Of a stretch of DNA of 64,000 nt, positions 1-7,283 are shown piece by piece (position 1 is the stretch's first letter; each line of letters begins with the position of its first letter). The position numbers and the translations under genes were made by a program. Origin of the DNA: Winogradskyella flava (lineage in GTDB: Bacteria > Bacteroidota > Bacteroidia > Flavobacteriales > Flavobacteriaceae); assembly GCF_014243395.1 (NCBI RefSeq), contig NZ_JACLCP010000005.1:205583-269582 (forward strand), read 5' to 3'. The notes below the pieces were generated by a model, which saw only the letters and a list, made by a program, of their open reading frames with translations, was not told the DNA's origin and did not search any database.

Positions 1-162
1 CATATTGAAGCTTTAGAAGAAGGAGATAAGTTGGTTGCTGAATCAGTAATAGGAAAAGTAAATAATAAGTTAGGCTTTAATATCATCGAAGTAAAACGAG
101 GCGAAGAATTAGTTGCACTTTTTAAAGGTGTTGTTTATAGAACACAAAAAGACTGGGAATGA
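1..162 (+). CDS. paaI: PaaI-type hotdog-fold thioesterase, C-terminal part
   Basis: This is the last 53 codons of a gene that begins outside the window. The visible end has the late strands of the PaaI hotdog fold, including LVALFKGVVYRT, which matches the conserved VALFRG segment before the family C-terminus. In the paa pathway PaaI hydrolyses dead-end or hydroxylated phenylacetyl-CoA thioesters in the cytoplasm and frees CoA. Its stop codon overlaps the start of the next gene in an ATGA arrangement, so the two are probably translationally coupled. The paa-type genes downstream (thiolase, PaaZ, PaaY) support the assignment. The catalytic N-terminal half cannot be checked here. Confidence 0.75.
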   Translation, partial: HIEALEEGDKLVAESVIGKVNNKLGFNIIEVKRGEELVALFKGVVYRTQKDWE

Positions 163-722
163 GATTTATTTTATCATTACTATTATGTTTAGCTTTTAGT
201 TTGGCTTTTTCTCAGGGAGAAAAAAAATCATTTAAAGGCATTACTCTATCGGAAGAATTTACTTCCAATGATTATTCAGTTCCTGATTCTTTATTATTCT
301 ATTCCAATAGACATTGGGAAATAGAAAAATATTACAAAATTCTCTTTCGTAAATTAAAAAAAGAATTCAAAAATACCAATATAAAAACTGAGTATGTTTT
401 TGAAAGAAATGATTCAGTTTCTGAGATGGTTAAATCATTTAAAGATTTAAAAATAAAGAATAAACCAAAAAAGAATAATATTATATGTGTTTTTGCTGTA
501 AGTAATCTTGAGTCAAATTTTTTTAGGATTTCAAAAAGAACCGGACAGACATTTTTTGTAAATAAAAAGAAAATAATGTATTACAATATGTACTTAATGC
601 TTTTAGATACAAGAAAAAATAAGATTTTACTGAAACGAAAGTTTAGTGTAGAAGCGAATGAAATTTACCATGCAAACAATAAAAATTTAGCAAAGGCTAT
701 AGCACAGGAAATTAAGATTTAA
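159..722 (+). CDS. Unknown secreted protein inside the paa operon
   Basis: A 187-residue protein I do not recognise. The N-terminus (MRFILSLLLCLAFSLAFSQG) is a clear Sec signal peptide with a likely cut after the AFS stretch, so the mature protein should be periplasmic or outside the cell. The rest is Lys/Asn-rich with a basic middle (residues 60-105) and no motif I can name. The start overlaps the paaI stop (ATGA), and the next gene begins one base after this stop, so it is embedded in the operon. An exported protein among cytoplasmic CoA-thioester enzymes is unexpected. It may be a passenger, or it may have a role at the cell envelope. Confidence 0.7.
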   Translation: MRFILSLLLCLAFSLAFSQGEKKSFKGITLSEEFTSNDYSVPDSLLFYSNRHWEIEKYYKILFRKLKKEFKNTNIKTEYVFERNDSVSEMVKSFKDLKIKNKPKKNNIICVFAVSNLESNFFRISKRTGQTFFVNKKKIMYYNMYLMLLDTRKNKILLKRKFSVEANEIYHANNKNLAKAIAQEIKI

Positions 723-723
723 G

Positions 724-1932
724 ATGAAAGAAGCATACATAATAGACGGAATCCGCACACCAATAGGAAATTATAAAGGCACCTTATCAGCTGTTCGTAC
801 TGACGATTTAGGAGCATTGGTAATTTCAGAAGTTGTTAAACGAAATCCAAGTATTCCTAAGGAGGCTTACGACGATGTCATTATGGGTTGCGCCAATCAA
901 GCAGGTGAAGACAACCGTAATGTGGCACGTATGTCTTCTTTATTAGCTGGCTTACCATTTACAGTGCCTGGTGAAACAGTGAACAGATTATGTAGCTCTG
1001 GTTTATCTGCAATCATCCATGCTAATCGTGCGATTAAAGCAGGTGATGGTGATGTATTTATTTCAGGTGGTGTTGAAAATATGACACGTGGTCCTTACGT
1101 CATGGCAAAGCCATCATCAGCATTTGGTGGTGATTCTAAACTATATGATTCAACGTTTGGATGGCGTTTTATCAATCCAAAGATGCATAAGTTATATGGA
1201 ACTGATGGGATGGGAATGACTGCAGAAAACTTGGTTGAGAAATATAATATTTCGAGAGAAGACCAAGATAAGTTTGCCTATTGGAGTCAAATGAAGGCGT
1301 CAAAAGCACAAGAAAACGGGAGGCTAGCAAAAGAAATAGTCACTGTTGAAATTCCACAGCGCAAAAAAGACCCCATTCAATTTTCTAAAGACGAGTTTGT
1401 GAAACCAACAACTTCATTAGAAGTTTTAGGAAAGCTAAGAGCAGCATTTAAAAAAGAAGGTGGAAGTGTGACGGCAGGAAATGCGTCAGGATTAAATGAT
1501 GGTGCTGCGGCAACAATAATAGCTTCAGAAGATGCAGTAAAAAAATACAATCTAAAACCATTAGCGAGAATCGTAAGTTCTGCTGTGGTTGGTGTAGAAC
1601 CAAGGGTTATGGGAATTGGTCCTGTTCAAGCCTCTAATAAAGCCTTAGAAAAAGCAGGATTAACAATGGATGATATAGATATTATTGAGCTTAACGAAGC
1701 GTTCGCTGCGCAAGCATTAGCCTGCACGAGAGCTTGGGGATTGGCAGATGACGATCCAAGATTAAATCCAAATGGAGGTTCCATAGCAATTGGTCACCCA
1801 TTAGGAGTGACAGGTGCAAGAATAGCATATTCGGCAGCTTTAGAATTACAGGAGCAAAATAAAAAATATGCATTAGTGACTATGTGTATTGGAGTTGGGC
1901 AAGGTTATGCTGCTATTATTGAGAGAGCTTAA
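724..1932 (+). CDS. pcaF: 3-oxoadipyl-CoA/acetyl-CoA thiolase (PaaJ/PcaF type)
   Basis: A 402-residue type II thiolase, the usual length for the degradative family. The nucleophile is Cys90 in [11 protein letters not shown]. The C-terminal catalytic pair is His358 ([11 protein letters not shown]) and Cys388 (CIGVGQG), and NEAFAAQ lies near residue 324. In phenylacetate catabolism the enzyme splits 3-oxoadipyl-CoA (and 3-oxo-5,6-didehydrosuberyl-CoA) with CoA to acetyl-CoA and a shorter acyl-CoA. The paa context favours PaaJ/PcaF over a general acetyl-CoA acetyltransferase, although sequence alone does not exclude the latter. A palindromic repeat begins at its stop codon. Confidence 0.85.
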   Translation: MKEAYIIDGIRTPIGNYKGTLSAVRTDDLGALVISEVVKRNPSIPKEAYDDVIMGCANQAGEDNRNVARMSSLLAGLPFTVPGETVNRLCSSGLSAIIHANRAIKAGDGDVFISGGVENMTRGPYVMAKPSSAFGGDSKLYDSTFGWRFINPKMHKLYGTDGMGMTAENLVEKYNISREDQDKFAYWSQMKASKAQENGRLAKEIVTVEIPQRKKDPIQFSKDEFVKPTTSLEVLGKLRAAFKKEGGSVTAGNASGLNDGAAATIIASEDAVKKYNLKPLARIVSSAVVGVEPRVMGIGPVQASNKALEKAGLTMDDIDIIELNEAFAAQALACTRAWGLADDDPRLNPNGGSIAIGHPLGVTGARIAYSAALELQEQNKKYALVTMCIGVGQGYAAIIERA

Positions 1933-1954
1933 TTTCTGCGAAGGCAGGAATCTC
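1929..1954 (+). repeat. REP-like palindrome, left arm of GIY-YIG unit 1
   Basis: The core CTGCGAAGGCAG folds as a 4-bp stem with a GAAG loop and is followed by GAATCTCA. This is the + orientation of a family whose ideal form begins GTCA and ends TCTCA. The 5' end is degenerate and overlaps the thiolase stop codon. About 15 of 19 bases match the reverse complement of the element at 2289-2315, so the two form an inverted pair around the GIY-YIG gene. Confidence 0.6.
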
Positions 1955-1967
1955 AAAATAAAGAGAG

Positions 1968-2288
1968 ATGAAGCATTGGTACGTCTACATAATGGCAAAT
2001 AAACCGAATGGAGTAATTTACATAGGAGTGACAAATAGTATTGAAGAAAGATTAAAAGAACACAAATCGAAATTATATCCCAAAGCTTTTACAGCAAGAT
2101 ATAATTGTAATAAATTGGTGTGTTTCGAAGAATTTGAAAATGGAGAAGTGGCTTCGATTAGAGAAGTACAATTCAAGAGGTGGAAAAGAGATTGGAAAAT
2201 CAAGTTAATTGAAGAAATGAATCCAATTTGGTCTGATTTAAGTATGAATTGGAATTTCGATACGAGAAGATTTAGAATTAATAATTAA
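1968..2288 (+). CDS. GIY-YIG nuclease family protein (copy 1)
   Basis: A 106-residue stand-alone GIY-YIG domain of the UvrC/YhbQ-like small type. Visible motifs are YVYI near residue 5 and YIG near residue 18 (the two signature tyrosines), an Arg/His-bearing helix EERLKEHK, ARYN, a helix with a candidate catalytic Glu (IREVQFKRWKR) and a terminal NPIWSDL. Such domains cut DNA using a metal ion bound by the helix Glu. About half of the residues match the second copy at 5522-5806. The gene is unrelated to phenylacetate metabolism and is bracketed by inverted palindromes, which suggests an endonuclease linked to those repeats. Small genes of this kind are often annotated as UvrC-like. Confidence 0.85.
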   Translation: MKHWYVYIMANKPNGVIYIGVTNSIEERLKEHKSKLYPKAFTARYNCNKLVCFEEFENGEVASIREVQFKRWKRDWKIKLIEEMNPIWSDLSMNWNFDTRRFRINN

Positions 2289-2315
2289 AAAGATACCTGC
2301 TTCCGCAGGCATGTG
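2289..2315 (-). repeat. REP-like palindrome, right arm of GIY-YIG unit 1
   Basis: AGATACCTGCTTCCGCAGG contains the hairpin CCTGC-TTCC-GCAGG (5-bp stem, 4-base loop). It is the reverse-complement form of the repeat family and begins directly after the GIY-YIG stop codon. Its distal end (GCATGTG) lies against the start codon of the next gene. Confidence 0.6.
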
Positions 2316-2316
2316 T

Positions 2317-2919
2317 ATGAAAACACTAATCATAGGAGGAAACGGAACCATAGGAAGAAAAGTAGCTGAAAGATTATCTGCAAAGCATGAAGTGCTTGTA
2401 GCTGGTCGATCATCGGGAGATATAACAGTTGATTTTTCAGATTCAAAATCAATTAAATCGATGTTTGATTCTGTTGGTAAGCTAGATGCTATTGTAGCTA
2501 TTGCAGGTGATGCTAAATGGGACAAATTAGATAATCTATCTGAAGATGATTTTTACATAGGCATAAAGAGTAAAATGATGGGACAAGTGAATGTTGTCCG
2601 AATTGGTAAAAACTTTTTGAATCGTAATGGATCTATAACACTATCAACAGGAATTTTAGCAGATGACCCAGTTGACATGACTACAAGTGCTGCTATGGTT
2701 AATGGAGCCATTAATAGCTTTGCAAAAGCTGTCGCTCTAGAATTAGAGGATGGAAAACGTATCAATGTCGTCTGTTCAGATTTAGTTGAAGATTCATTTG
2801 AAAAATATAAAGATTATTTTCCAGGAAATACACCAGTACCAATGCATAAAATTGTAGATGGTTATGTGAAATCTGTTGAAGGGAAAATTACAGGAAGAAT
2901 CTTAAGGATAATAGCATAA
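2317..2919 (+). CDS. Atypical short-chain dehydrogenase/reductase
   Basis: A 200-residue SDR. The N-terminal Rossmann motif is GGNGTIG (TLIIGGNGTIGRKVAERL), and a second signature is AIVAIAGDA near residue 70. The usual YxxxK catalytic pair is absent: the aligned stretch reads SAAMVNGAINSFAKAVALEL, with Ala and Asn where Tyr and Lys normally sit. Short SDRs of about 200 residues with this VNGA form are a recognisable subgroup, so this looks like a family trait and not damage. The substrate is unknown. I chose ATG 2317 over ATG 2311 because homologues begin with MKTLIIGG-like sequence. The right arm of GIY-YIG unit 1 ends at this start. Confidence 0.75.
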   Translation: MKTLIIGGNGTIGRKVAERLSAKHEVLVAGRSSGDITVDFSDSKSIKSMFDSVGKLDAIVAIAGDAKWDKLDNLSEDDFYIGIKSKMMGQVNVVRIGKNFLNRNGSITLSTGILADDPVDMTTSAAMVNGAINSFAKAVALELEDGKRINVVCSDLVEDSFEKYKDYFPGNTPVPMHKIVDGYVKSVEGKITGRILRIIA

Positions 2920-2930
2920 AGGCATTAGTT

Positions 2931-5468
2931 ATGGAAAAAATACAACACTACGTTCAAGGGCAATGGACAACAGGTAAAGAAGAAGGTACTCCAATCTTAG
3001 ATGCTGTTACTAGTGAAGCATTTACAAGTGTGGCAATTGAAGGATTAGATATTCCTGAAATTCTTCAATATGGAAGAACCAAAGGAGGCGAAGTACTTCG
3101 TAAAATGACCTTTCAAGAGCGTGGTAATATGCTCAAAAAATTAGCATTACATCTCACAAAGCGCAAAGATGCGTTTTACGAATTAAGTTATAGAACTGGA
3201 GCCACTAAAGTAGATAGTTGGATAGACATCGAAGGTGGTTTCGGAAACTTATTCGCTAATGCCTCATTACGTAAATTATTTCCTAATCAACCGTATCATG
3301 TTGAAGGTGATGCTATTGATTTATCTCGTGGTGGACGTTTTATGGCACATCACATAATGGTACCCAAAAAAGGAGTCGCTGTACATATTAATGCTTTTAA
3401 TTTCCCAGTTTGGGGCATGTTAGAAAAATGTGCTGTGAACTGGATGGCAGGAGTGCCTGCTGTTGTATTGCCTGCGCCATCATCATCGTATTTGGCAGAA
3501 GCTGTAGCAAGAACAGTTATTGATTCTGGAATTTTACCTGAAGGCGCTTTGCAGATTATTAATGGAACCGTTAAAACAATCTTAGATACGGTTGAGTCAC
3601 AAGATGTGGTGACATTCACAGGTTCGGCGCAAACAGGACGTTTGCTAAAAGCACATCCGAGATTAATACAAGAATCTGTCCCATTCACCATGGAAGCCGA
3701 TTCATTAAACGCCTCTATTTTAGGGGAAGATGCGGTTCCAGGAACACCTGAATTCGACTTATTTATTAAAGAAGTTCGAAAAGAAATGACCGTTAAAGCT
3801 GGTCAAAAATGTACAGCAATCCGCAGAATTATTGTTCCAGAAAACTTAGTGGAAGGTGTTCAAATTGCATTAGGAAAGGCGCTGGATAAAGTGACGATTG
3901 GTGATCCAAGATTAAAAGAAGTGAGAATGGGTTCTTTAGTCAGTCAGCAACAAGTGCAAGCAGTTAAAGATTCAGTAAATGATTTAGCTAAAGAAGCTCA
4001 AATTGTTTATGGTGATTTAGATAAAATTGAAACTATTGGAGCTGATGCCGAAAAAGGTGCTTTTATAAGTCCAATCTTATTACGAGCAGACCATCCATTC
4101 CAAAATACCGTGATTCATGAACGTGAAGCCTTTGGTCCTGTAAGTACCATAATGCCATATAAAAATCTAGATGAAGCGATAACTTTAGCACAAATGGGTA
4201 AAGGCTCATTAGTGTCTTCAATTGCCACTAATGATGATAAAATTGCAAAAGAGTATGTTGTTAATGCTGCATCTCATCACGGACGTATTTTAGTTTTGAA
4301 TAGAGAAAGTGCTAAAGAAAGTACAGGTCATGGTTCGCCACTACCGTATTTGGTTCATGGTGGTCCAGGACGCGCTGGTGGCGGCGAAGAAATGGGTGGT
4401 ATGCGTGGTATAAAGCATTATTTGCAGCGTACAGCCATTCAAGGTTCGCCAACTACGATTACTGAAATTACTGGTATTTATCAGCAAAATGCGAAGTACA
4501 AACAAGCAAAAGAGCATCCATTTAAATACCATTGGGAGGATATCCAACCAGGTATGTCTCTGAAAACGCATAATAGAACAATTACTGATAATGATATTCA
4601 GAATTTCGCGAATTTAACTTGGGATCATTTCTATGCGCATACAGATATTACGTCTTTAGATGGAAGTATTTTTGAAAAAAGAACAGCACATGGTTATTTT
4701 ATCATTTCGGCAGCTGCAGGTTTGTTTGTGTACCCTAATAAAGGACCAGTTGCGGCAAATTACGGATTAGATAGTATTCGTTTTTTACGTCCACTTTACC
4801 ATAATGATACTATTTACGTAAGATTGACTTGTAAGGAAAAAGTTGATAGAGATGTTGTCTCGGCGGAACATCCAAGCGGAATTGTAAAATGGCATGTTGA
4901 GGTGTTTGACGCTAATTTTAAAAACCGACCAGATAGTCAGAAAACAGAGAAAGATAGTCCATTAGTTGCAGTAGCAACCATATTAACCATGGTTGAAAAG
5001 AAGCAACAAATCTTTGTGGAGATGACAGATGAAAAGATTGATGAATGTTTATCAAAACTGTCGGAAGAAACAAAACCAAAATGGGGAATCATGACACCAC
5101 AGCACATGATAGAACATTTAGAATATACTTATAAAATTGCCGCAGGTGACATTCAGGATTTTGAAATTTCAACACCAGAGAAGATCTTGGAAAAGGTAAA
5201 AAATAGCCTTTGGAATTATAAAAAGTTTCCTGAAAATAGCCAATTCCCATTGCTAGAAAAGGATACCCTTGATGATTTAAAATATGAAAATTTAGCAATA
5301 GCAGTCGAAAAGTTTAGGTCACAACGTGAGAAATATTTAGAATATTTTAAAGAAAATCCTGAAGCCAGATTAAAAAATATGGTGTTTGGTGAATTAAATA
5401 GGTATGAGTGGTATTTATTAGAACGAAAACATTTAAATCATCACTTCGAGCAATTCAATTTGTTATAA
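2931..5468 (+). CDS. paaZ: PaaZ bifunctional aldehyde dehydrogenase/oxepin-CoA hydrolase with C-terminal DUF1569-like domain
   Basis: An 845-residue, three-part protein. Residues 1-520 are an aldehyde dehydrogenase with Glu255 (TMEADSLN) and Cys294 (GQKCTAIRR), one residue off the E. coli PaaZ catalytic pair. Residues 530-690 are a MaoC-type (R)-hydratase with Asp565 and His570 in WDHFYAHTD. Together they open the oxepin-CoA ring and oxidise the resulting semialdehyde. E. coli PaaZ stops near residue 681. Here about 150 residues follow, with MTPQHMIEHLEYTY and a C-terminal LERKHLNHHFEQFNLL that resemble the DinB-like DUF1569 fold. The role of this extension is unknown. The gene starts 11 bases after the SDR gene, and its stop lies inside a perfect 44-bp palindrome. 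Confidence 0.9.
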   Translation: MEKIQHYVQGQWTTGKEEGTPILDAVTSEAFTSVAIEGLDIPEILQYGRTKGGEVLRKMTFQERGNMLKKLALHLTKRKDAFYELSYRTGATKVDSWIDIEGGFGNLFANASLRKLFPNQPYHVEGDAIDLSRGGRFMAHHIMVPKKGVAVHINAFNFPVWGMLEKCAVNWMAGVPAVVLPAPSSSYLAEAVARTVIDSGILPEGALQIINGTVKTILDTVESQDVVTFTGSAQTGRLLKAHPRLIQESVPFTMEADSLNASILGEDAVPGTPEFDLFIKEVRKEMTVKAGQKCTAIRRIIVPENLVEGVQIALGKALDKVTIGDPRLKEVRMGSLVSQQQVQAVKDSVNDLAKEAQIVYGDLDKIETIGADAEKGAFISPILLRADHPFQNTVIHEREAFGPVSTIMPYKNLDEAITLAQMGKGSLVSSIATNDDKIAKEYVVNAASHHGRILVLNRESAKESTGHGSPLPYLVHGGPGRAGGGEEMGGMRGIKHYLQRTAIQGSPTTITEITGIYQQNAKYKQAKEHPFKYHWEDIQPGMSLKTHNRTITDNDIQNFANLTWDHFYAHTDITSLDGSIFEKRTAHGYFIISAAAGLFVYPNKGPVAANYGLDSIRFLRPLYHNDTIYVRLTCKEKVDRDVVSAEHPSGIVKWHVEVFDANFKNRPDSQKTEKDSPLVAVATILTMVEKKQQIFVEMTDEKIDECLSKLSEETKPKWGIMTPQHMIEHLEYTYKIAAGDIQDFEISTPEKILEKVKNSLWNYKKFPENSQFPLLEKDTLDDLKYENLAIAVEKFRSQREKYLEYFKENPEARLKNMVFGELNRYEWYLLERKHLNHHFEQFNLL

Positions 5469-5487
5469 CAAATTGAATTGCTCGAAG
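5444..5487. repeat. Perfect 44-bp palindrome across the paaZ stop codon
   Basis: Two 22-bp arms with no spacer, exact reverse complements, centred between 5465 and 5466 in TGTTA|TAACA. The left arm encodes the last seven PaaZ residues (FEQFNLL) and the TAA stop begins the right arm. The match ends exactly at CTTCGAG/CTCGAAG. The right end touches the left arm of GIY-YIG unit 2. There is no T-tract, so it is not a classical intrinsic terminator. It could form a very stable mRNA hairpin or a DNA cruciform. Confidence 0.95.
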
Positions 5488-5510
5488 CACCCAAGAAATT
5501 GGGTGTCTCA
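5486..5510 (+). repeat. REP-like palindrome, left arm of GIY-YIG unit 2
   Basis: The hairpin CACCCAA-GAAA-TTGGGTG (7-bp stem, 4-base loop) is followed by TCTCA, the constant 3' end of the repeat family in + orientation. The stem sequence differs from the other copies but base pairing is kept. It begins at the end of the 44-bp palindrome, and the GIY-YIG start codon follows after 11 bases. Confidence 0.55.
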
Positions 5511-5521
5511 GATAGAAAAGG

Positions 5522-5806
5522 ATGAAACACTACGTTTACATTATAACAAACAAAAAACATGGTGTTTTATATATTGGAAAAACAAAAAGATTAAAAACAA
5601 GAATATATCAACATAAAACCAAAGCGCATCCAAATACATTTTCAGCTAGGTATAATTTAAATAAACTTGTTTATTTTGAAGCGTTTGAAACTGAAGATGA
5701 AGCTAGATTGAGAGAAAAGCAGATGAAGAAATGGAATAGAGCTTGGAAATTAGAATTAATTGAAAAATCAAATCCTGAATGGAAGGATTTATATAAAGAA
5801 GTATAA
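5522..5806 (+). CDS. GIY-YIG nuclease family protein (copy 2)
   Basis: A 94-residue single-domain GIY-YIG protein, paralogous to the copy at 1968-2288. It shows MKHYVYIITNKKHGVLYIG with both signature tyrosines, the helix TRIYQHK, ARYNLNKLVYFE, a helix with a candidate catalytic Glu (LREKQMKKWNR) and NPEWKDL at the end. All positions expected for metal-dependent DNA cleavage seem intact, so the gene is not obviously decayed. It starts 11 bases after a palindromic repeat and ends about 13 bases before the inverted partner. Two diverged copies in one operon argue for separate insertions, or for an old duplication of the whole unit. Confidence 0.85.
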   Translation: MKHYVYIITNKKHGVLYIGKTKRLKTRIYQHKTKAHPNTFSARYNLNKLVYFEAFETEDEARLREKQMKKWNRAWKLELIEKSNPEWKDLYKEV

Positions 5807-5818
5807 GTTTAACACATA

Positions 5819-5846
5819 AAAAGATTCCCGTTTTCACGGGAACACG
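5819..5846 (-). repeat. REP-like palindrome, right arm of GIY-YIG unit 2
   Basis: AAAGATTCCCG-TTTTCA-CGGGAA contains the hairpin TTCCCG/CGGGAA (6-bp stem, 6-base loop) in reverse orientation. A second small hairpin CACGC-AA-GCGTG follows and leads directly into GATGAC, which holds the start codon of the next gene. Confidence 0.6.
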
Positions 5847-5854
5847 CAAGCGTG

Positions 5855-6607
5855 ATGACGGACCCATACGTAAAACAAACCATAGAAAACGAAGTAGGAT
5901 ACATAGAGTTTTTCCATCCTGCGCATAACTCTCTTCCTGGAGATATATTAGCGAAATTAGCGAATACAATTACTGAAGCTGGACAAAACGATGCTATTAA
6001 AGTCATCGTACTTAAAAGCGGAGGCGACCGCACCTTTTGTGCTGGAGCAAGTTTTAATGAATTGATTAATATCAATGATGCTGCAACAGGAAAAGTATTT
6101 TTTTCAGGCTTTGCCAATGTGATTAATGCTATGCGTAAATGTCCTAAGTTTATTATCGGCCGTGTCCAAGGTAAAACTGTTGGAGGAGGTGTAGGGCTTG
6201 CCGCTTCAACGGACTACTGTATGGCAACAAAATTTGCGTCAATAAAGTTGAGTGAACTCAATATTGGTATTGGACCATTTGTTGTTGGCCCAGCCATTGA
6301 GCGGAAAATGGGATTAAGTGCCATGTCTCAAATAGCAATTGATGCAAATTCATTCTATCCAGCCGAATGGGCAAAACAAAAAGGGTTATTTACTCATGTT
6401 TACGAAAGTACTGAAGAACTTGATAACACGGTAAAGACTACTGCTGAGCATTTATGTACCTACAATATTGAAGCAATGCTAGAAATGAAAAAGATATTCT
6501 GGAAAGGTACTGATGACTGGGACGAGCTTCTAGCTGAGCGCGCACAAACAAGTGGTAGATTGGTATTATCGGATTTTACAAAAGAAAAATTGAAAGAGTT
6601 TAAATAG
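5855..6607 (+). CDS. Enoyl-CoA hydratase/isomerase family protein of the paa pathway
   Basis: A 250-residue crotonase-fold protein of standard length. The oxyanion-hole segments are FCAGASFNEL near residue 66 and GKTVGGGVGLAASTDY near residue 107. The family hydrates enoyl-CoAs or shifts double bonds. In phenylacetate degradation such enzymes are PaaF (2,3-dehydroadipyl-CoA hydratase) and PaaG (epoxyphenylacetyl-CoA isomerase). I cannot decide between them, and the position that would hold the second catalytic Glu is not typical (IGIGPFVVG). I chose ATG 5855; a GTG directly upstream at 5852 is the alternative. The start lies at the outer end of the GIY-YIG unit. paaY follows after two bases. 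Confidence 0.8.
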   Translation: MTDPYVKQTIENEVGYIEFFHPAHNSLPGDILAKLANTITEAGQNDAIKVIVLKSGGDRTFCAGASFNELININDAATGKVFFSGFANVINAMRKCPKFIIGRVQGKTVGGGVGLAASTDYCMATKFASIKLSELNIGIGPFVVGPAIERKMGLSAMSQIAIDANSFYPAEWAKQKGLFTHVYESTEELDNTVKTTAEHLCTYNIEAMLEMKKIFWKGTDDWDELLAERAQTSGRLVLSDFTKEKLKEFK

Positions 6608-6609
6608 AA

Positions 6610-7206
6610 ATGATTTACAGTTTTAAAGGCTATACACCAGTGGTTCATAAAAGTAGTTTTGTGCATCCTTTGGCTGCTGTAACTGGAAATGTCATCATAG
6701 GCAAATACTGTTATATAGGTCCTGGAGCTGCAATCCGTGGAGATTGGGGACAAATCATTTTAGAGGATGGAGTTAATGTTCAAGAAAATTGTACTGTTCA
6801 TATGTTTCCTGGTAAGTCAATAACACTTAAGGAAAGTGCCCATGTTGGTCATGGCGCTATTATTCATGGTGCTAATTTGGGGAGGAATTGTTTGATAGGT
6901 ATGAATTCAGTAATTATGGATGATGCCGAAATTGGAGATGAATCCATTATAGGCGCAATGGCTTTTGTGAAAGCAGAAACAATAATCCCAAAACGAAGTT
7001 TAGTCGTGGGCAATCCTGCAAAAGTGGTTAAACAAGTCAGCGATGAAATGGTTGCATGGAAAACAAAAGGCACGGAACTCTATCAACAACTACCTGAAGA
7101 TTGTCATGAATCATTGAGAGAAGCAGAACCACTAAGAGAAGTGCCAGAGCATATGAAAGTTCAGGATGATGTTTATAAGACCTTAAGAGACACTTTTAAG
7201 AAATAG
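6610..7206 (+). CDS. paaY: PaaY-like hexapeptide-repeat protein (gamma-carbonic anhydrase family)
   Basis: A 198-residue left-handed beta-helix protein with hexapeptide repeats from about residue 18 to 130 (GNVIIGKYCYIGPGAAIRGD, AHVGHGAIIHGANLGRNCLIG). His-bearing turns NCTVHMF and GHGAIIHG fit the metal-binding histidines of the gamma-carbonic anhydrase group. A C-terminal helix with REAEPLREVPEH is typical of PaaY, a trimeric thioesterase that relieves toxic 2-hydroxycyclohepta-1,4,6-triene-1-formyl-CoA. It is the last gene of the operon, two bases after the hydratase. I see no clear terminator before the next gene. Confidence 0.8.
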   Translation: MIYSFKGYTPVVHKSSFVHPLAAVTGNVIIGKYCYIGPGAAIRGDWGQIILEDGVNVQENCTVHMFPGKSITLKESAHVGHGAIIHGANLGRNCLIGMNSVIMDDAEIGDESIIGAMAFVKAETIIPKRSLVVGNPAKVVKQVSDEMVAWKTKGTELYQQLPEDCHESLREAEPLREVPEHMKVQDDVYKTLRDTFKK

Positions 7207-7283
7207 TATTTAATTATATGGCAGGTTGTTTAATTCAACATATCTTTTGTAACGGTAATTAGAAATGCCATACTAATCAATCA

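Larger units (their letters stand above)
1929..2315 (+). mobile_element. Candidate repeat-GIY-YIG-repeat unit 1
   Basis: About 387 bp made of a left REP-like palindrome, a 106-codon GIY-YIG gene starting 13 bases after it, and an inverted REP-like palindrome directly after the gene stop. The unit sits exactly between two co-oriented paa genes. A second unit of the same design lies at 5486-5846. I see no target-site duplication and no transposase. Calling it mobile rests on the repeated architecture, the inverted arms and the family of solo repeats elsewhere in the window. Confidence 0.4.
5486..5846 (+). mobile_element. Candidate repeat-GIY-YIG-repeat unit 2
   Basis: The same design as the unit at 1929-2315: a + oriented palindrome ending TCTCA, a short gap, a GIY-YIG gene, then an inverted palindrome beginning AAAGATTCC. 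It lies between paaZ and the enoyl-CoA hydratase gene of the same operon. The right border could extend to 5859 if the extra CACGCAAGCGTG hairpin and GATGAC belong to the element. No target duplication is evident, apart from the adjacent 44-bp palindrome, which may be a by-product of insertion. Confidence 0.4.
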
